Assembly (NCBI GenBank): GCA_964464595.1
Contig: CAYXGW010000005.1
Location: forward strand, 60,662-124,661
Source of the DNA: JADFJB01 sp964464595
Lineage (GTDB): Bacteria; Zhuqueibacterota; JdFR-76; DREG01
Direction of reading: 5' to 3'
DNA length: 64,000 nt
Positions 18,801 through 28,300 of the stretch are shown piece by piece. How positions within the stretch are numbered: the stretch's first letter is position 1; the number at the start of each line of letters is the position of its first letter. The position numbers and the translations under genes are program-made. The notes below the pieces were generated by a model that was not told the DNA's origin, made no database searches, and saw only the letters and a list, made by a program, of their open reading frames with translations.

Positions 18801-19105
18801 CTTCACTGCAATGCGCTGTAACTATTTACATTTTCATATTTTGAATGAAAAACCTAAGGGAACATTTGGCTTTTTTTTGTTCCGACCCAGGAGGTTTTTT
18901 TTAATACCGATTAGTTTTCCAAACTTAATCTGGATAACTAACTCATTTAATTTCCCTAAATAATAATGCTAAATTCTATTCAAAAAAATAACTATTATTT
19001 TAATTCTTTAACCTTACTCACGAAAGGAGGTGATATAATAGCTTTGAAATTAGAATAGTTTTTTTTAGTGTTCACTAGACTTTAATCAATGAAAAGGAGA
19101 AGGCA
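18801..19105 (+). promoter_or_regulatory. Long 5' leader of susC with two strong Shine-Dalgarno sites
   Basis: The transcript from the promoter at 18772 would carry about 295 nt before the susC ATG. In it, GGAACA (18859-18864) can pair with TGTTCC (18878-18883); AGGAGGT lies at 18889-18895 with no start codon after it; and GAAAGGAGGTGAT at 19022-19034 is an extended match to the 16S 3' end, again with no ATG at proper distance. The latter lies between TCAC and GTGA, which can pair and enclose it. The true susC site is AAAGGAGAAGG just before 19106. The leader may regulate translation or transcript stability; no known riboswitch class is recognised. Confidence 0.45.
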
Positions 19106-22100
19106 ATGCGCAAATTCCTTACTTTCCTTATTATTGGTGTCCTTTCTTTGTTTCCGGTGATAGCATTCGGGCAAGGATCGGCCACTATCGCAGGTAAAGT
19201 TACCGATGTAGACGGTAACGCACTACCAGGCGCCAACGTTGTTATTAAAAGCCTGAATTTAGGTGCGGCAACCGACATCAATGGTGACTATACCTTCATT
19301 GTCCCGGCTAAATATGTGCAGGGACAACAAGTTAAAATTACCGCACGATTCATCGGTTTTCAGCACAAGACAGACACAATCAACTTAAAGCCCGGTACGA
19401 TTGCAGTTGATTTTGCCCTTGCAATTGACATACTAAACATGGACGCGATTGTAGTTACCGGTCTTGTTGATGAAACCCCAAGAACAAAGCTGGCATTTTC
19501 GGTCGGCCGAATTGATGAACAAGTTCTGGAACATGCCCCTGCTGTATCTCCGGAAAATGCTTTGCGAGGCAGGATAGCCGGCGTTAAAGTTATAAAAGGC
19601 AGTGGCCGGCCAGGATCTTCTGCATCCGTTATTTTGCGAGGTGCGACAAGTATTAACGCAAGTGGCAGGTCAAACGAACCACTTTATGTTATCGATGGTA
19701 TTATCATCGATCCTTCCGTGGTTGGTAGCCCTATGAATGATATTAGTGGCGAAGACATTGAAAGCATTGAGGTTGTGAAAGGTGCTGCCGGTGCTTCTTT
19801 ATATGGGTCCAGGGCAGCCAACGGTGTGATTAATATTAAAATGAAGCGCGGTAAGAATCTCGCATTAAACCAGACAAGAATTAAAGTGCGGAATGAATTT
19901 GGTTTCAACCAGCTCCCCAATAAGCTGGATTTAACCAGACATCATTTTTTTAAAGTTGCGACAACTTCTTATTCAGATGACAAAGGAAAATCAGTTACGC
20001 CGGGAGATTTTATTGATGCAAACGGCAACTGGCTAGATCCGCGTTTAGATGGTGTTCGAGCCGTAGACACATATACCTCAACTGCACCAGATGGAAATTT
20101 CGACCCCACTGGTTTTGCTTTTCAAGATAATGATTACAAATATGTGGCTACCGGTGTAACAACGGACGCCGATGGAAACTTCATCGAACCGACGCTACTT
20201 TCAAGTCCTTTTGACCAAATGGACCGGTTCTTTGATTCCGGAGCTTTCTATAGCAACACTATTTCGATAAGCCGAAATATGAGGTCCTCAAATTTCAGCT
20301 TAAGTTTAGGTAATTATAATGAAGGCGGCATTCTACCGGGGTTGAACGGGCAAGAACGGAGGAGTGTCCGGATAAGCCTCGATCATAAATTAAGTGATCA
20401 GTTGGAATTAGGAATGTCCGGTTACTTTAGCCAGAGTTCTTTCGAGCAGGAAAACCCTGGCAGTGGAATTAATCCATTTTACGCAATAACCTTTATGGCT
20501 GCTGATGCGGATTTGTCTTTACGAGATGAAGACGGTGAACTCTTTGCAGCGCCTGATCCTTATTCTGTTGAAGAAAATCCTCTCTATGCCCTTGAAACTG
20601 TTGACCGGGATGATGGACGCAAAAGAACAATGGCTAACTTCCGGTTGCGCTATAATCCGGTAACCTGGTTTAACCTTGAGGGTGATTTTAGTTATGACCG
20701 TTCCGATCGAAACAATGATCGCTATTGGCCTATCGGTTTTCAAACAACAAGCGCCACTTCTACAAATGACGGTCGATTTCGCAGGTTTACCGGTGATGAC
20801 GAAACCATCAACGGCAGCATCATTGCATCTCTAAACCGTGAATTTGGGGATTTCGGCGTAAGGATGAAGGCAAGAAGTTTGTTCGAAAGAGCCGATATTA
20901 GTAACTTTGTCGGGCGTGCTACCCAACTGGCTGTTCGGGACGTTCGCAACCTGGAAATTGGTAATAGTGAGATTAATGTTATTACCTCTAATATTGAGCA
21001 AATTCGCTCTGAAGGATATTCCTTCATTACTGCCCTTGATTATAAAGACAAATATATCGGAGACTTTTTGATCCGTCAGGATGGTAGTTCCTTATTTGGC
21101 CCAGACGAAAGATGGCATACATACTACCGGGCCAGTGGAGCATACCGTCTCTCACAAGAATCCTGGTGGCCATTTGCCGGCATACAGGAATTTAAATTAC
21201 GCGGCTCATACGGTACTGCCGGCGGGCGTCCACGATTCAGCGCTCGGTTTGAGACCTGGAGTGTAAGCGCTGGTATCTTAAGTAAGCAGAATCTTGGCAA
21301 TAATGATCTTAAACCTGAATTTTCCAAAGAAACTGAATTTGGTATGGATATGACATTCATGGATCGATTCACCCTGGAACTAACTTACGCCAAAAGTGTT
21401 GTTGAAGATCAGCTTCTTTTCGTCCCGTTACGTGCTTATTCAGGCTATCAAAATCAATGGCAAAACGCGGGTACTCTTGAGACCAGTACTTTTGAAGCAA
21501 GCTTGAATGGAATAATCAAACAATCCCGGGACTTTAACTGGATATTTGGAATCAATTTTGACCGGACGAAACAAGATCTTACCGAATTATCAAGTTTGAT
21601 TCCGCCATATGTGTATAACAGTATATTCTTTATCAAAGAAGGTGAAGAATTGGGAGTGATGTATGGCGATAAATGGCTTGAAAGCGCCGGTAATTTGCCT
21701 CCAGGTATACCGGCAAATCAATTCCAGGTAAACGATGATAATTATCTTGTTTGGGTCGGCGAAGGCAATAATTATACTGATGGAATAGCGAAAGAACTTT
21801 GGGGTTTAACGTCAGATCCAATAACAGATTCCAACGGAAATGACCACACCTATAAGTGGGGCTTCCCGGTTTTAACGGAAAATGAAGCAGGTGAAACGTT
21901 TCTAAAAATGGGTAATATCATTCCTGACTTTAACCTGGGTTTTTCAAATACTATAAACTGGAAAGGCTTAACACTTTTCACGTTATTCGACGCACAATTT
22001 GGTGGCGATATTTATAATAATACCAACCAATGGGGCCTTCGCGAGGAAAAATTGGGCGAAGTAGATCAATCCGGTAAATCTGACGGATTGAAAAAGCCGT

Positions 22101-22423
22101 TCTTTTACTACGATGAACTCTACAATACCAACAAAAGAAACAGCCATTTCGTCGAAGACGGAACTTATATGAAGCTGCGAGAACTATCAGTGCGCTATTC
22201 ATTCAGACAAAACCAATTGGGTAGTTTTTTTAGTGGCTTTCTAAGCAATCTCACAATAGGCGTCGTAGGTCGTAACTTGTTTACCATTACCGATTACAAA
22301 GGTTATGATCCTGAAGTTGGAAGTACCGGAGGCCAGGGCGGTTCTGCTGTTTTAACCCGAATCGACGCATTTGGATACCCGAATTTCAGATCGTTTACGG
22401 GTATTTTGGAATTAGAGTTTTAA
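19106..22423 (+). CDS. SusC/RagA-family TonB-linked outer-membrane protein
   Basis: A 1105-aa protein, normal length for SusC. The start is supported by AAAGGAGAAGG eight bases upstream. Order: signal peptide ending near VIAFGQG; carboxypeptidase-like domain (IAGKVTDVDGNALPGANVVI; GAATDINGDYTF) to about residue 110; plug with the family hallmarks NALRGRIAGVKV, SVILRGATSIN, PLYVIDGII and SLYGSRAANGVINI; then a 22-strand-type barrel to the C-terminal FTGILELEF. It pairs with the SusD-like lipoprotein 50 bp downstream, forming a TonB-driven importer with a SusD lid. The substrate cannot be told: no glycoside hydrolase or peptidase lies nearby. Expression is likely from the promoter at 18772. Confidence 0.92.
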   Translation: MRKFLTFLIIGVLSLFPVIAFGQGSATIAGKVTDVDGNALPGANVVIKSLNLGAATDINGDYTFIVPAKYVQGQQVKITARFIGFQHKTDTINLKPGTIAVDFALAIDILNMDAIVVTGLVDETPRTKLAFSVGRIDEQVLEHAPAVSPENALRGRIAGVKVIKGSGRPGSSASVILRGATSINASGRSNEPLYVIDGIIIDPSVVGSPMNDISGEDIESIEVVKGAAGASLYGSRAANGVINIKMKRGKNLALNQTRIKVRNEFGFNQLPNKLDLTRHHFFKVATTSYSDDKGKSVTPGDFIDANGNWLDPRLDGVRAVDTYTSTAPDGNFDPTGFAFQDNDYKYVATGVTTDADGNFIEPTLLSSPFDQMDRFFDSGAFYSNTISISRNMRSSNFSLSLGNYNEGGILPGLNGQERRSVRISLDHKLSDQLELGMSGYFSQSSFEQENPGSGINPFYAITFMAADADLSLRDEDGELFAAPDPYSVEENPLYALETVDRDDGRKRTMANFRLRYNPVTWFNLEGDFSYDRSDRNNDRYWPIGFQTTSATSTNDGRFRRFTGDDETINGSIIASLNREFGDFGVRMKARSLFERADISNFVGRATQLAVRDVRNLEIGNSEINVITSNIEQIRSEGYSFITALDYKDKYIGDFLIRQDGSSLFGPDERWHTYYRASGAYRLSQESWWPFAGIQEFKLRGSYGTAGGRPRFSARFETWSVSAGILSKQNLGNNDLKPEFSKETEFGMDMTFMDRFTLELTYAKSVVEDQLLFVPLRAYSGYQNQWQNAGTLETSTFEASLNGIIKQSRDFNWIFGINFDRTKQDLTELSSLIPPYVYNSIFFIKEGEELGVMYGDKWLESAGNLPPGIPANQFQVNDDNYLVWVGEGNNYTDGIAKELWGLTSDPITDSNGNDHTYKWGFPVLTENEAGETFLKMGNIIPDFNLGFSNTINWKGLTLFTLFDAQFGGDIYNNTNQWGLREEKLGEVDQSGKSDGLKKPFFYYDELYNTNKRNSHFVEDGTYMKLRELSVRYSFRQNQLGSFFSGFLSNLTIGVVGRNLFTITDYKGYDPEVGSTGGQGGSAVLTRIDAFGYPNFRSFTGILELEF

Positions 22424-22472
22424 TCATTAAATTTGCTTTGAATTTTTCAAAAATTGAAATTTGGAGGTTTAG

Positions 22473-24107
22473 ATGAATATTAAAGGAACTTTGTGCCTTA
22501 CTTTGGTTTTGGTTTGTGCCATAGCAATGTTCGGCTGTCAAAAGCTTGATGTTCAGAACCAGAATTTACCTGACCAAGGCAGGTCTGTCGGGACTCCCGA
22601 AGATTTGCAGTCACTGGTCTCAGGTACGTTCCAGGGCTGGATGGAAGCGACACATTGGTATACCCCGGATGCATTATCAACTGCTGCAAATGCGCTTACC
22701 TGCTCTTGGGGTAATTTTTCGATGCGAGATATCTCCTGGGAACCACGCAAATCCTGGGATAATACCACAACATATAATTATAGATATGTATCTGAGGATC
22801 CTTGGTATGGATTGTATGCTACGATCTCTGCTTGTAACGATGCCTTAAAATCATTAAAGAGTGGCGAAATTCAATTCGGAGCAAATGGCGAAGACACTAA
22901 CCGCGGAATTGCGTTTGCAAAATTCGTTCAGGGAATTTCACATGGTTATGTTGCTCTTTATTTTGATCAAGGATATATCTTCGATGAAAACGTTGACCTG
23001 GCATCTGAGGTACTTGAATTGAAGCCACATGGCGAAATTATGGCAGCAGCCATTAGTCAGCTTGAGGAAGCAATTTCCCTTGCAACCCAGGGATTTCCCA
23101 ATGACATAGATGGCTGGATCAATGGAGTAACATTATCAGGCGCTGATCTGGCAAAGCTCGCACACAGTTTTGCTGCACGTTTTATTGCTTCTGTTGGACG
23201 TGACCCTGCTGCAAGAGCTGCATCTGACTGGAATGCTGTTATGGCCCATGTAAACGCCGGTATTACAGATGCGTTTACCGTAGATGGCGATGGCGCAAAT
23301 GTTTGGTGGATGTCTGAGCAGTGGTACCATTCAGACGGTTTAGCAAAAGTAGAGCGTGGAGCTTCTCGAACAACATGGGCTCGTGCTGATTACCACCTCA
23401 TCGGCGGTTCTGATAAAAGTTCTAATTACCAGAATTGGCTTGCAACCCCATCTGCCCAAAGGAATCAATTCGAAATGGATACCGATGATAAACGTATCTG
23501 GAGTGGAAACAGGTTAGGCCCGGAAACTCCTTTCGAAGGTCTTCAGGAGAAAGGGTTGTACTTTAATGCGGCGGGGCCGTCCCCCTGGCCTGCTACTCGC
23601 GGGACTTATCACTATACTGAATATGCAATGCATCGTTATGAATCTTTCAGGAATAATAGTGGTGTTGGCCTGATGTATCTGATGTTAAAAGAAGAGATGG
23701 ATTTCCTTAAAGCCGAAGGTCTTTTGCGTACCGGTTCAGCTGGAGAAGCACGGACAATAATCAACAATACCCGTACGGCAAATGGCGGCTATGATGCCTT
23801 GGATGGATCGGAAGCTGTTGGTAACCCGTCTGATGCGCGTAGTTCCTTACCTGGTTCGAGCTTATGGGCCAATCTCAAATATGAAAAAGGCTTGGAAGTA
23901 GTAGCGACAGGCGCGGGAATTACATATTTTGACAATAGAGGTTGGGGTGATTTGCAGACTGGAACTATTCTTCACTTTCCTGTTCCCGCAAAAGAATTGC
24001 AGGTATTGCAGCTAGCTGTCTATACTTTCGGGGGTGCGGGTTCGGCTGGTTCTGCACCCAAGATTAGTAGGCAGAGCAAACCACCGGCTGCTTCTGTGGT
24101 TGAATAA
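22473..24107 (+). CDS. SusD/RagB-family outer-membrane lipoprotein
   Basis: A 544-aa lipoprotein (signal MNIKGTLCLTLVLVCAIAMF, Cys22) with a good ribosome-binding site (TTGGAGG). N-terminal features LDVQNQNLPDQGRSVGTPED and LQSLVSGTF are typical of SusD-like proteins, where helices forming TPR-like pairs hold the ligand lid over the SusC barrel. The C-terminus (ILHFPVPAKELQVL) resembles the usual closing FPIPxxE motif of SusD, followed by about 35 extra residues. It is the second gene of the susCD operon and is followed by a strong terminator at 24145. Confidence 0.88.
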   Translation: MNIKGTLCLTLVLVCAIAMFGCQKLDVQNQNLPDQGRSVGTPEDLQSLVSGTFQGWMEATHWYTPDALSTAANALTCSWGNFSMRDISWEPRKSWDNTTTYNYRYVSEDPWYGLYATISACNDALKSLKSGEIQFGANGEDTNRGIAFAKFVQGISHGYVALYFDQGYIFDENVDLASEVLELKPHGEIMAAAISQLEEAISLATQGFPNDIDGWINGVTLSGADLAKLAHSFAARFIASVGRDPAARAASDWNAVMAHVNAGITDAFTVDGDGANVWWMSEQWYHSDGLAKVERGASRTTWARADYHLIGGSDKSSNYQNWLATPSAQRNQFEMDTDDKRIWSGNRLGPETPFEGLQEKGLYFNAAGPSPWPATRGTYHYTEYAMHRYESFRNNSGVGLMYLMLKEEMDFLKAEGLLRTGSAGEARTIINNTRTANGGYDALDGSEAVGNPSDARSSLPGSSLWANLKYEKGLEVVATGAGITYFDNRGWGDLQTGTILHFPVPAKELQVLQLAVYTFGGAGSAGSAPKISRQSKPPAASVVE

Positions 24108-24144
24108 GCTATGCATACTTTTTAATAGACTGTTCAAAACATCG

Positions 24145-24179
24145 AAAAGGCCATCACATTTTTTTGTGATGGCCTTTTT
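24145..24179 (+). terminator. Strong rho-independent terminator after susD
   Basis: AAAAGGCCATCACA (24145-24158) pairs perfectly with TGTGATGGCCTTTT (24165-24178) over a T6 loop and runs into TTTTTG. Its symmetry lets it work in both directions. It closes the susCD transcript 37 bp after the stop codon. Confidence 0.9.
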
Positions 24180-24270
24180 GTTCTTTGCTGAAGACACTTT
24201 GATAGATTTAAAAGGAAATTTGTTTTGAGATTTATTAAATTATGTTTTTCTAAATTGTTCGAGTGATGGA

Positions 24271-24771
24271 ATGGCTAAAATAAACTACTTCCTTGCAATT
24301 TTATTATCATTGCCCTGCATATTCTCTTGTAGTGGAACATCTACAGGAGGAAAGTCCATGGACAAAAGGTTTATGGCAGATGTAGGTATAGCCACAGCTT
24401 TAGATGTTAAGGAACTTGCATACCGATTCGCTAGGAAATATTCCTACCAGATCTACCGCTTTGAAGAAACTACCAACAGAATATATCTTGAAACTGAGTG
24501 GAAAGACCGCAATCTATTTCAAGATGAAAAAGAGGCAAACATCGTACAAGCAATGTCTAGAATATTTATACAGGCTCGGCCAAGAGCTCGAGGTTCTTTA
24601 ATTGAATCTAAAACCATTAACAGGATTCAGTTTATTGCTGAAAATAAGGTTCTATACTTGGAAGGTGGCGAATGGACAACAGGTCAGATAACCCCAATGG
24701 TCAGAAAATATCTTAAGAGATTAGCTAATGATTTAAAAACCGCTTTTCTAACAAAAACCAGGGAATTCTAG
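24271..24771 (+). CDS. Small lipoprotein, paralogue of the one at 8169
   Basis: A 166-aa lipoprotein (MAKINYFLAILLSLPCIFSC, lipobox IFSC, Cys20). The mature region shares with the 8169 protein the chain Y-x-Y-x-I-Y-R-x-EE, IYLETEWKDR, F-Q-DE, a strand-rich I-x-ARPRA block, GEW-x-x-G and the closing ANDLKT helix. It has its own transcript start region after the susD terminator and sits 0.6 kb ahead of the second double-CRTAC1 gene, with a tiny lipoprotein between them. The repeated pairing with a double-CRTAC1 protein suggests a conserved two-component surface module. No domain assignment is possible by eye. Confidence 0.72.
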   Translation: MAKINYFLAILLSLPCIFSCSGTSTGGKSMDKRFMADVGIATALDVKELAYRFARKYSYQIYRFEETTNRIYLETEWKDRNLFQDEKEANIVQAMSRIFIQARPRARGSLIESKTINRIQFIAENKVLYLEGGEWTTGQITPMVRKYLKRLANDLKTAFLTKTREF

Positions 24772-25057
24772 AAAGAGGACATCACAGATTCTGCATTGGG
24801 ATGGTTGGAACGCAAATAGAAACAGTGCGATTGAGCAAAAGAAATGGTTAATAAACGACCACGGTTAACTTTTTGATGATATTTTTAATCCTACAAAAAC
24901 GAAACTTTAGCGCGATTGAGTAGTTTTTAGTATTATTGAAAAATTCACAATTTTTATACAAAAAATCTTATTGGAAATTGAAATTTTTATTCTTATTTTA
25001 AACATAACATGAAATGCCTATTTTTAAGTAATTATTTACTTATTGTGGAGATTTAGT

Positions 25058-25225
25058 ATGAATATGCAAAAATCCATAGTTTGGATAAGGGGTTGGCTCT
25101 TATTGGGTTTGTTGATAGTTTTGCCAATTTTCTTTACTTCTTGTGACTCCTCACCCTTGAAACCACAAATTGAAGAACAGGAAAATGAAGAAGGTGATAA
25201 AGAACCTGATGGTAAACGAGAATAA
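25058..25225 (+). CDS. Tiny lipoprotein, 55 aa
   Basis: I choose the ATG at 25058 because TGGAG at 25046-25050 gives a normal 7-nt spacing; a TTG at 25043 is in frame but lies before that site. The product is a lipoprotein signal (lipobox FTSC, Cys29) with a 26-residue mature part that is almost all Glu, Lys, Asp and Pro (IEEQENEEGDKEPDGK). Such short charged lipoproteins are often spacers or entericidin-like peptides; a function cannot be given. It lies between the small lipoprotein and the 1234-aa CRTAC1 gene, in the same direction. No equivalent is seen in the first module. Confidence 0.55.
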   Translation: MNMQKSIVWIRGWLLLGLLIVLPIFFTSCDSSPLKPQIEEQENEEGDKEPDGKRE

Positions 25226-25358
25226 TAATTAAACTAATCATACTCAATCGTAAATTGTTAATATCCAAAGTAAGCCAATAGCACAGCAATTTATTGCCTA
25301 AGAATTTCCTACTTTGTACTGAATAAATTCACTGGAGCGTGACAGCAGAGACTTATGT

Positions 25359-28300
25359 ATGAAATTAATGTGGAAAGTTATTGCAGTAATATCGATCCTA
25401 GTTGTAATAATAATTATTCAGCTTTGGCCCGAGAAGGATGCCAAGTGGCAAGAATACTCTGGTTTTCGTTGGACAAAGCTCAAGAGTTTCAAAAGTAATA
25501 AACCGGCCTTTTCACAACTACCTCCATCAACAACAAATATTTCTTTTACTAACAGCTTAACGCCAGAACAAATTAAAAACAATCGTGTACTTTTAAACGG
25601 ATCGGGAGTGGCTGTTGGGGATATAGATAGTGATGGTATGGTAGACATTTATTTCTGCAGGCTTAATGGATCTAATGAACTATATAAAAATCTTGGAAAT
25701 TGGAAATTCAAAGAAATTGCCGCAGAAGCTGGGGTTTCTTGTCCTGATCAATTTTCTACTGGTGCTACGTTTGCTGACATTGACGGTGATGGAGATCTCG
25801 ATCTTCTTGTAACTTCGACAGGTGGACCGAATGCTTATTTTGTTAATGATGGAACCGGAAAATTCACAGACGCGACAAAATCCGCAGGTTTGCATTCAAA
25901 TACTGGCGCTTCCACAATCGCTTTTGCCGATATTGATGGAGATGGTGATCTTGATTTATATATCACAAATTACAAGAAGATTCGTGCGGAAGATATCTTT
26001 ACACCTTATGAGTTAGAATTTGATAATGTTGTTCAAAAAATTGACAACAAATTCGAAATTGTTGAAGATTACAAAGATCATTATATACTTGCTGAAAGAG
26101 GTAAATATGTATTACGATTAGAAACCGGGGAGCCTGATTTCCTCTTTATAAATGACGGTTACGGGCATTTTAACAAAGCTGCTTTTACAGATAGATTCCG
26201 TTCTGAAAGTGGTCAACCTATTTCTGATCAAAATGATTGGGGATTAACAGTTAGATTTCAGGATATAGATGATGATGGAGATCCTGATATTTACGTATGT
26301 AACGATTTCGATAGTCCCGATAGATTATGGATAAATGATGGGAATGGATATTTCCAAGAAATCTCAAAACTTTCAATTCGTAGTACTAGCATTTCAACAA
26401 TGGGCATTGATTTTTCCGATATTGACCGTGATGGAGATTTGGATTTTTTCTTGGTTGATATGTTAAGCCAGCTTCACCATAAACGCAAAACACAAATGGG
26501 GACAATGGTGCCTACTCCTCTTGCTATAGGAGATATAGACAATCGACCGCAATATATGCGTAATACACTATTTTTGAACCGGGGGGATGGCAGTTATGCA
26601 GAAATTGGCCAATTTAGTAGCGTCCAGGCTTCAGATTGGTCCTGGTCGCCGATTTTTCTCGATATTGATCTGGACGGTTATGAGGATATACTTATTCCAA
26701 CGGGCCACTTTTACGATGCTTTAGATTCAGACACTAATGATAAAATTAGGAAGCGGATAGCATTACGTTTCCCTAATTACCAGCGATTTATTTTTTTATA
26801 TCCCAGCTTAAAATTACCTAATGTAGTCTTTCGTAACCGCGGTGATTTGACCTTTGAAGATGTTAGTGAAAAATGGGGTTTTGCGTCTGAAGATATCTCT
26901 CATGGCATTGCCCTTGGTGATTTTGACAATGATGGCGACATGGATGTGGTTACAAACAGATTCGAATTCCCTGCCGGTGTTTATCGTAATAACGCTTCTG
27001 AACCCAGGGTAGCTGTTCGATTGCACGGACTACCGCCAAATACACAAGCTGTTGGGGCTAAGATTAAAGTTTATAATGGTCCGGTGCCTCAAAGAAAAGA
27101 AGTAATTTCTGGCGGAACATATTTGTCAGGATCTGATCCTCTCTATGTATTTGCAACAGGAAATACCAAAAAAGAACTATCCATCGAAGTAACTTGGCGG
27201 AATGGTAAACAATTTGAAATAACAGATGTGATGCCAAACCGTATTTACGAGATTTACGAAAAAAATACAGCGGAGGAAATTCCTAACTCCAAACAAAAGA
27301 TTGCAATTACCCCTTTTTATAAAGATGTCAGCGATCTAATTAACCACAGGCACAACGAAGACCCATTCGATGATTTTCAACGTCAGTCTTTATTGCCATA
27401 CAAACTCAGTCAGCTTGGTCCTGGCATTTCATGGTTCGACATAGACAACGATGGCAACGATGACTTGATAATACCTAGTGGGAAGGGAGGTCACTTGGCA
27501 TATTTCCATAATGTTGGTGATGGTAATTTTGAGAGGATTAATGATCCATTATTAACTTCTAAAATACAGCATGATCAGACTAGTGTACTTGGATGGACAA
27601 AAGAGAATGGTGGCACTTCCTTACTTGTCGTTCATTCAAATTATGAAAACCAACAACCTGGCGAATCCTTTGCAATACGCTATGATTTCAAAAATGGCAA
27701 TGCCAAATCAACGAAAAAAATACCTAGTGGTCTTTCGAGCTCGGGCCCTGCAGTCATGGCAGATTATGACGGAGATGGAGATCTAGACTTATTTATCGGG
27801 GGAAGAACTATACCCGGCCGCTACCCGGAACCTGCATCATCTAGAATGTACCTGAATCAAAATGAAGAATTTATCATTGATGAAGAAAACACGAGCCGAC
27901 TCAAACAGATCGGAATGGTTTCAGGAGCTGTATTTAGTGACATTGATGAGGACGGTGACCCTGATCTAGTCCTGGCAGTTGAATGGGGTCCCATCACAGT
28001 TTATCGTAATACAGACGGATTATATTCGAATGCTACTGAAGAACTCGGTTTAGCACAATACAGAGGATGGTGGAATGGTGTAACCACTGGGGATTTGAAT
28101 GAGGATGGGAAGCTTGATATTATTGCTACTAATTGGGGTTTAAACACTAAATACCACTATGATGGGGAACATCCTTTAAAAATATATTATAATGATTTTG
28201 ATAATAATGGCACTCTCGATATTGTCGAAGCATACTTCGATCCTTTAATGAACGATTTTGTCCCTGAGCGTGGCATGGCAGCTTTGTCAACCGGCGTACC

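Noticed and set aside
18811..18963. 50-codon ORF in the susC leader
   Set aside because: No ribosome-binding site before the ATG, and its product is a run of aromatic residues with no protein character; the SD-like site lies inside it.
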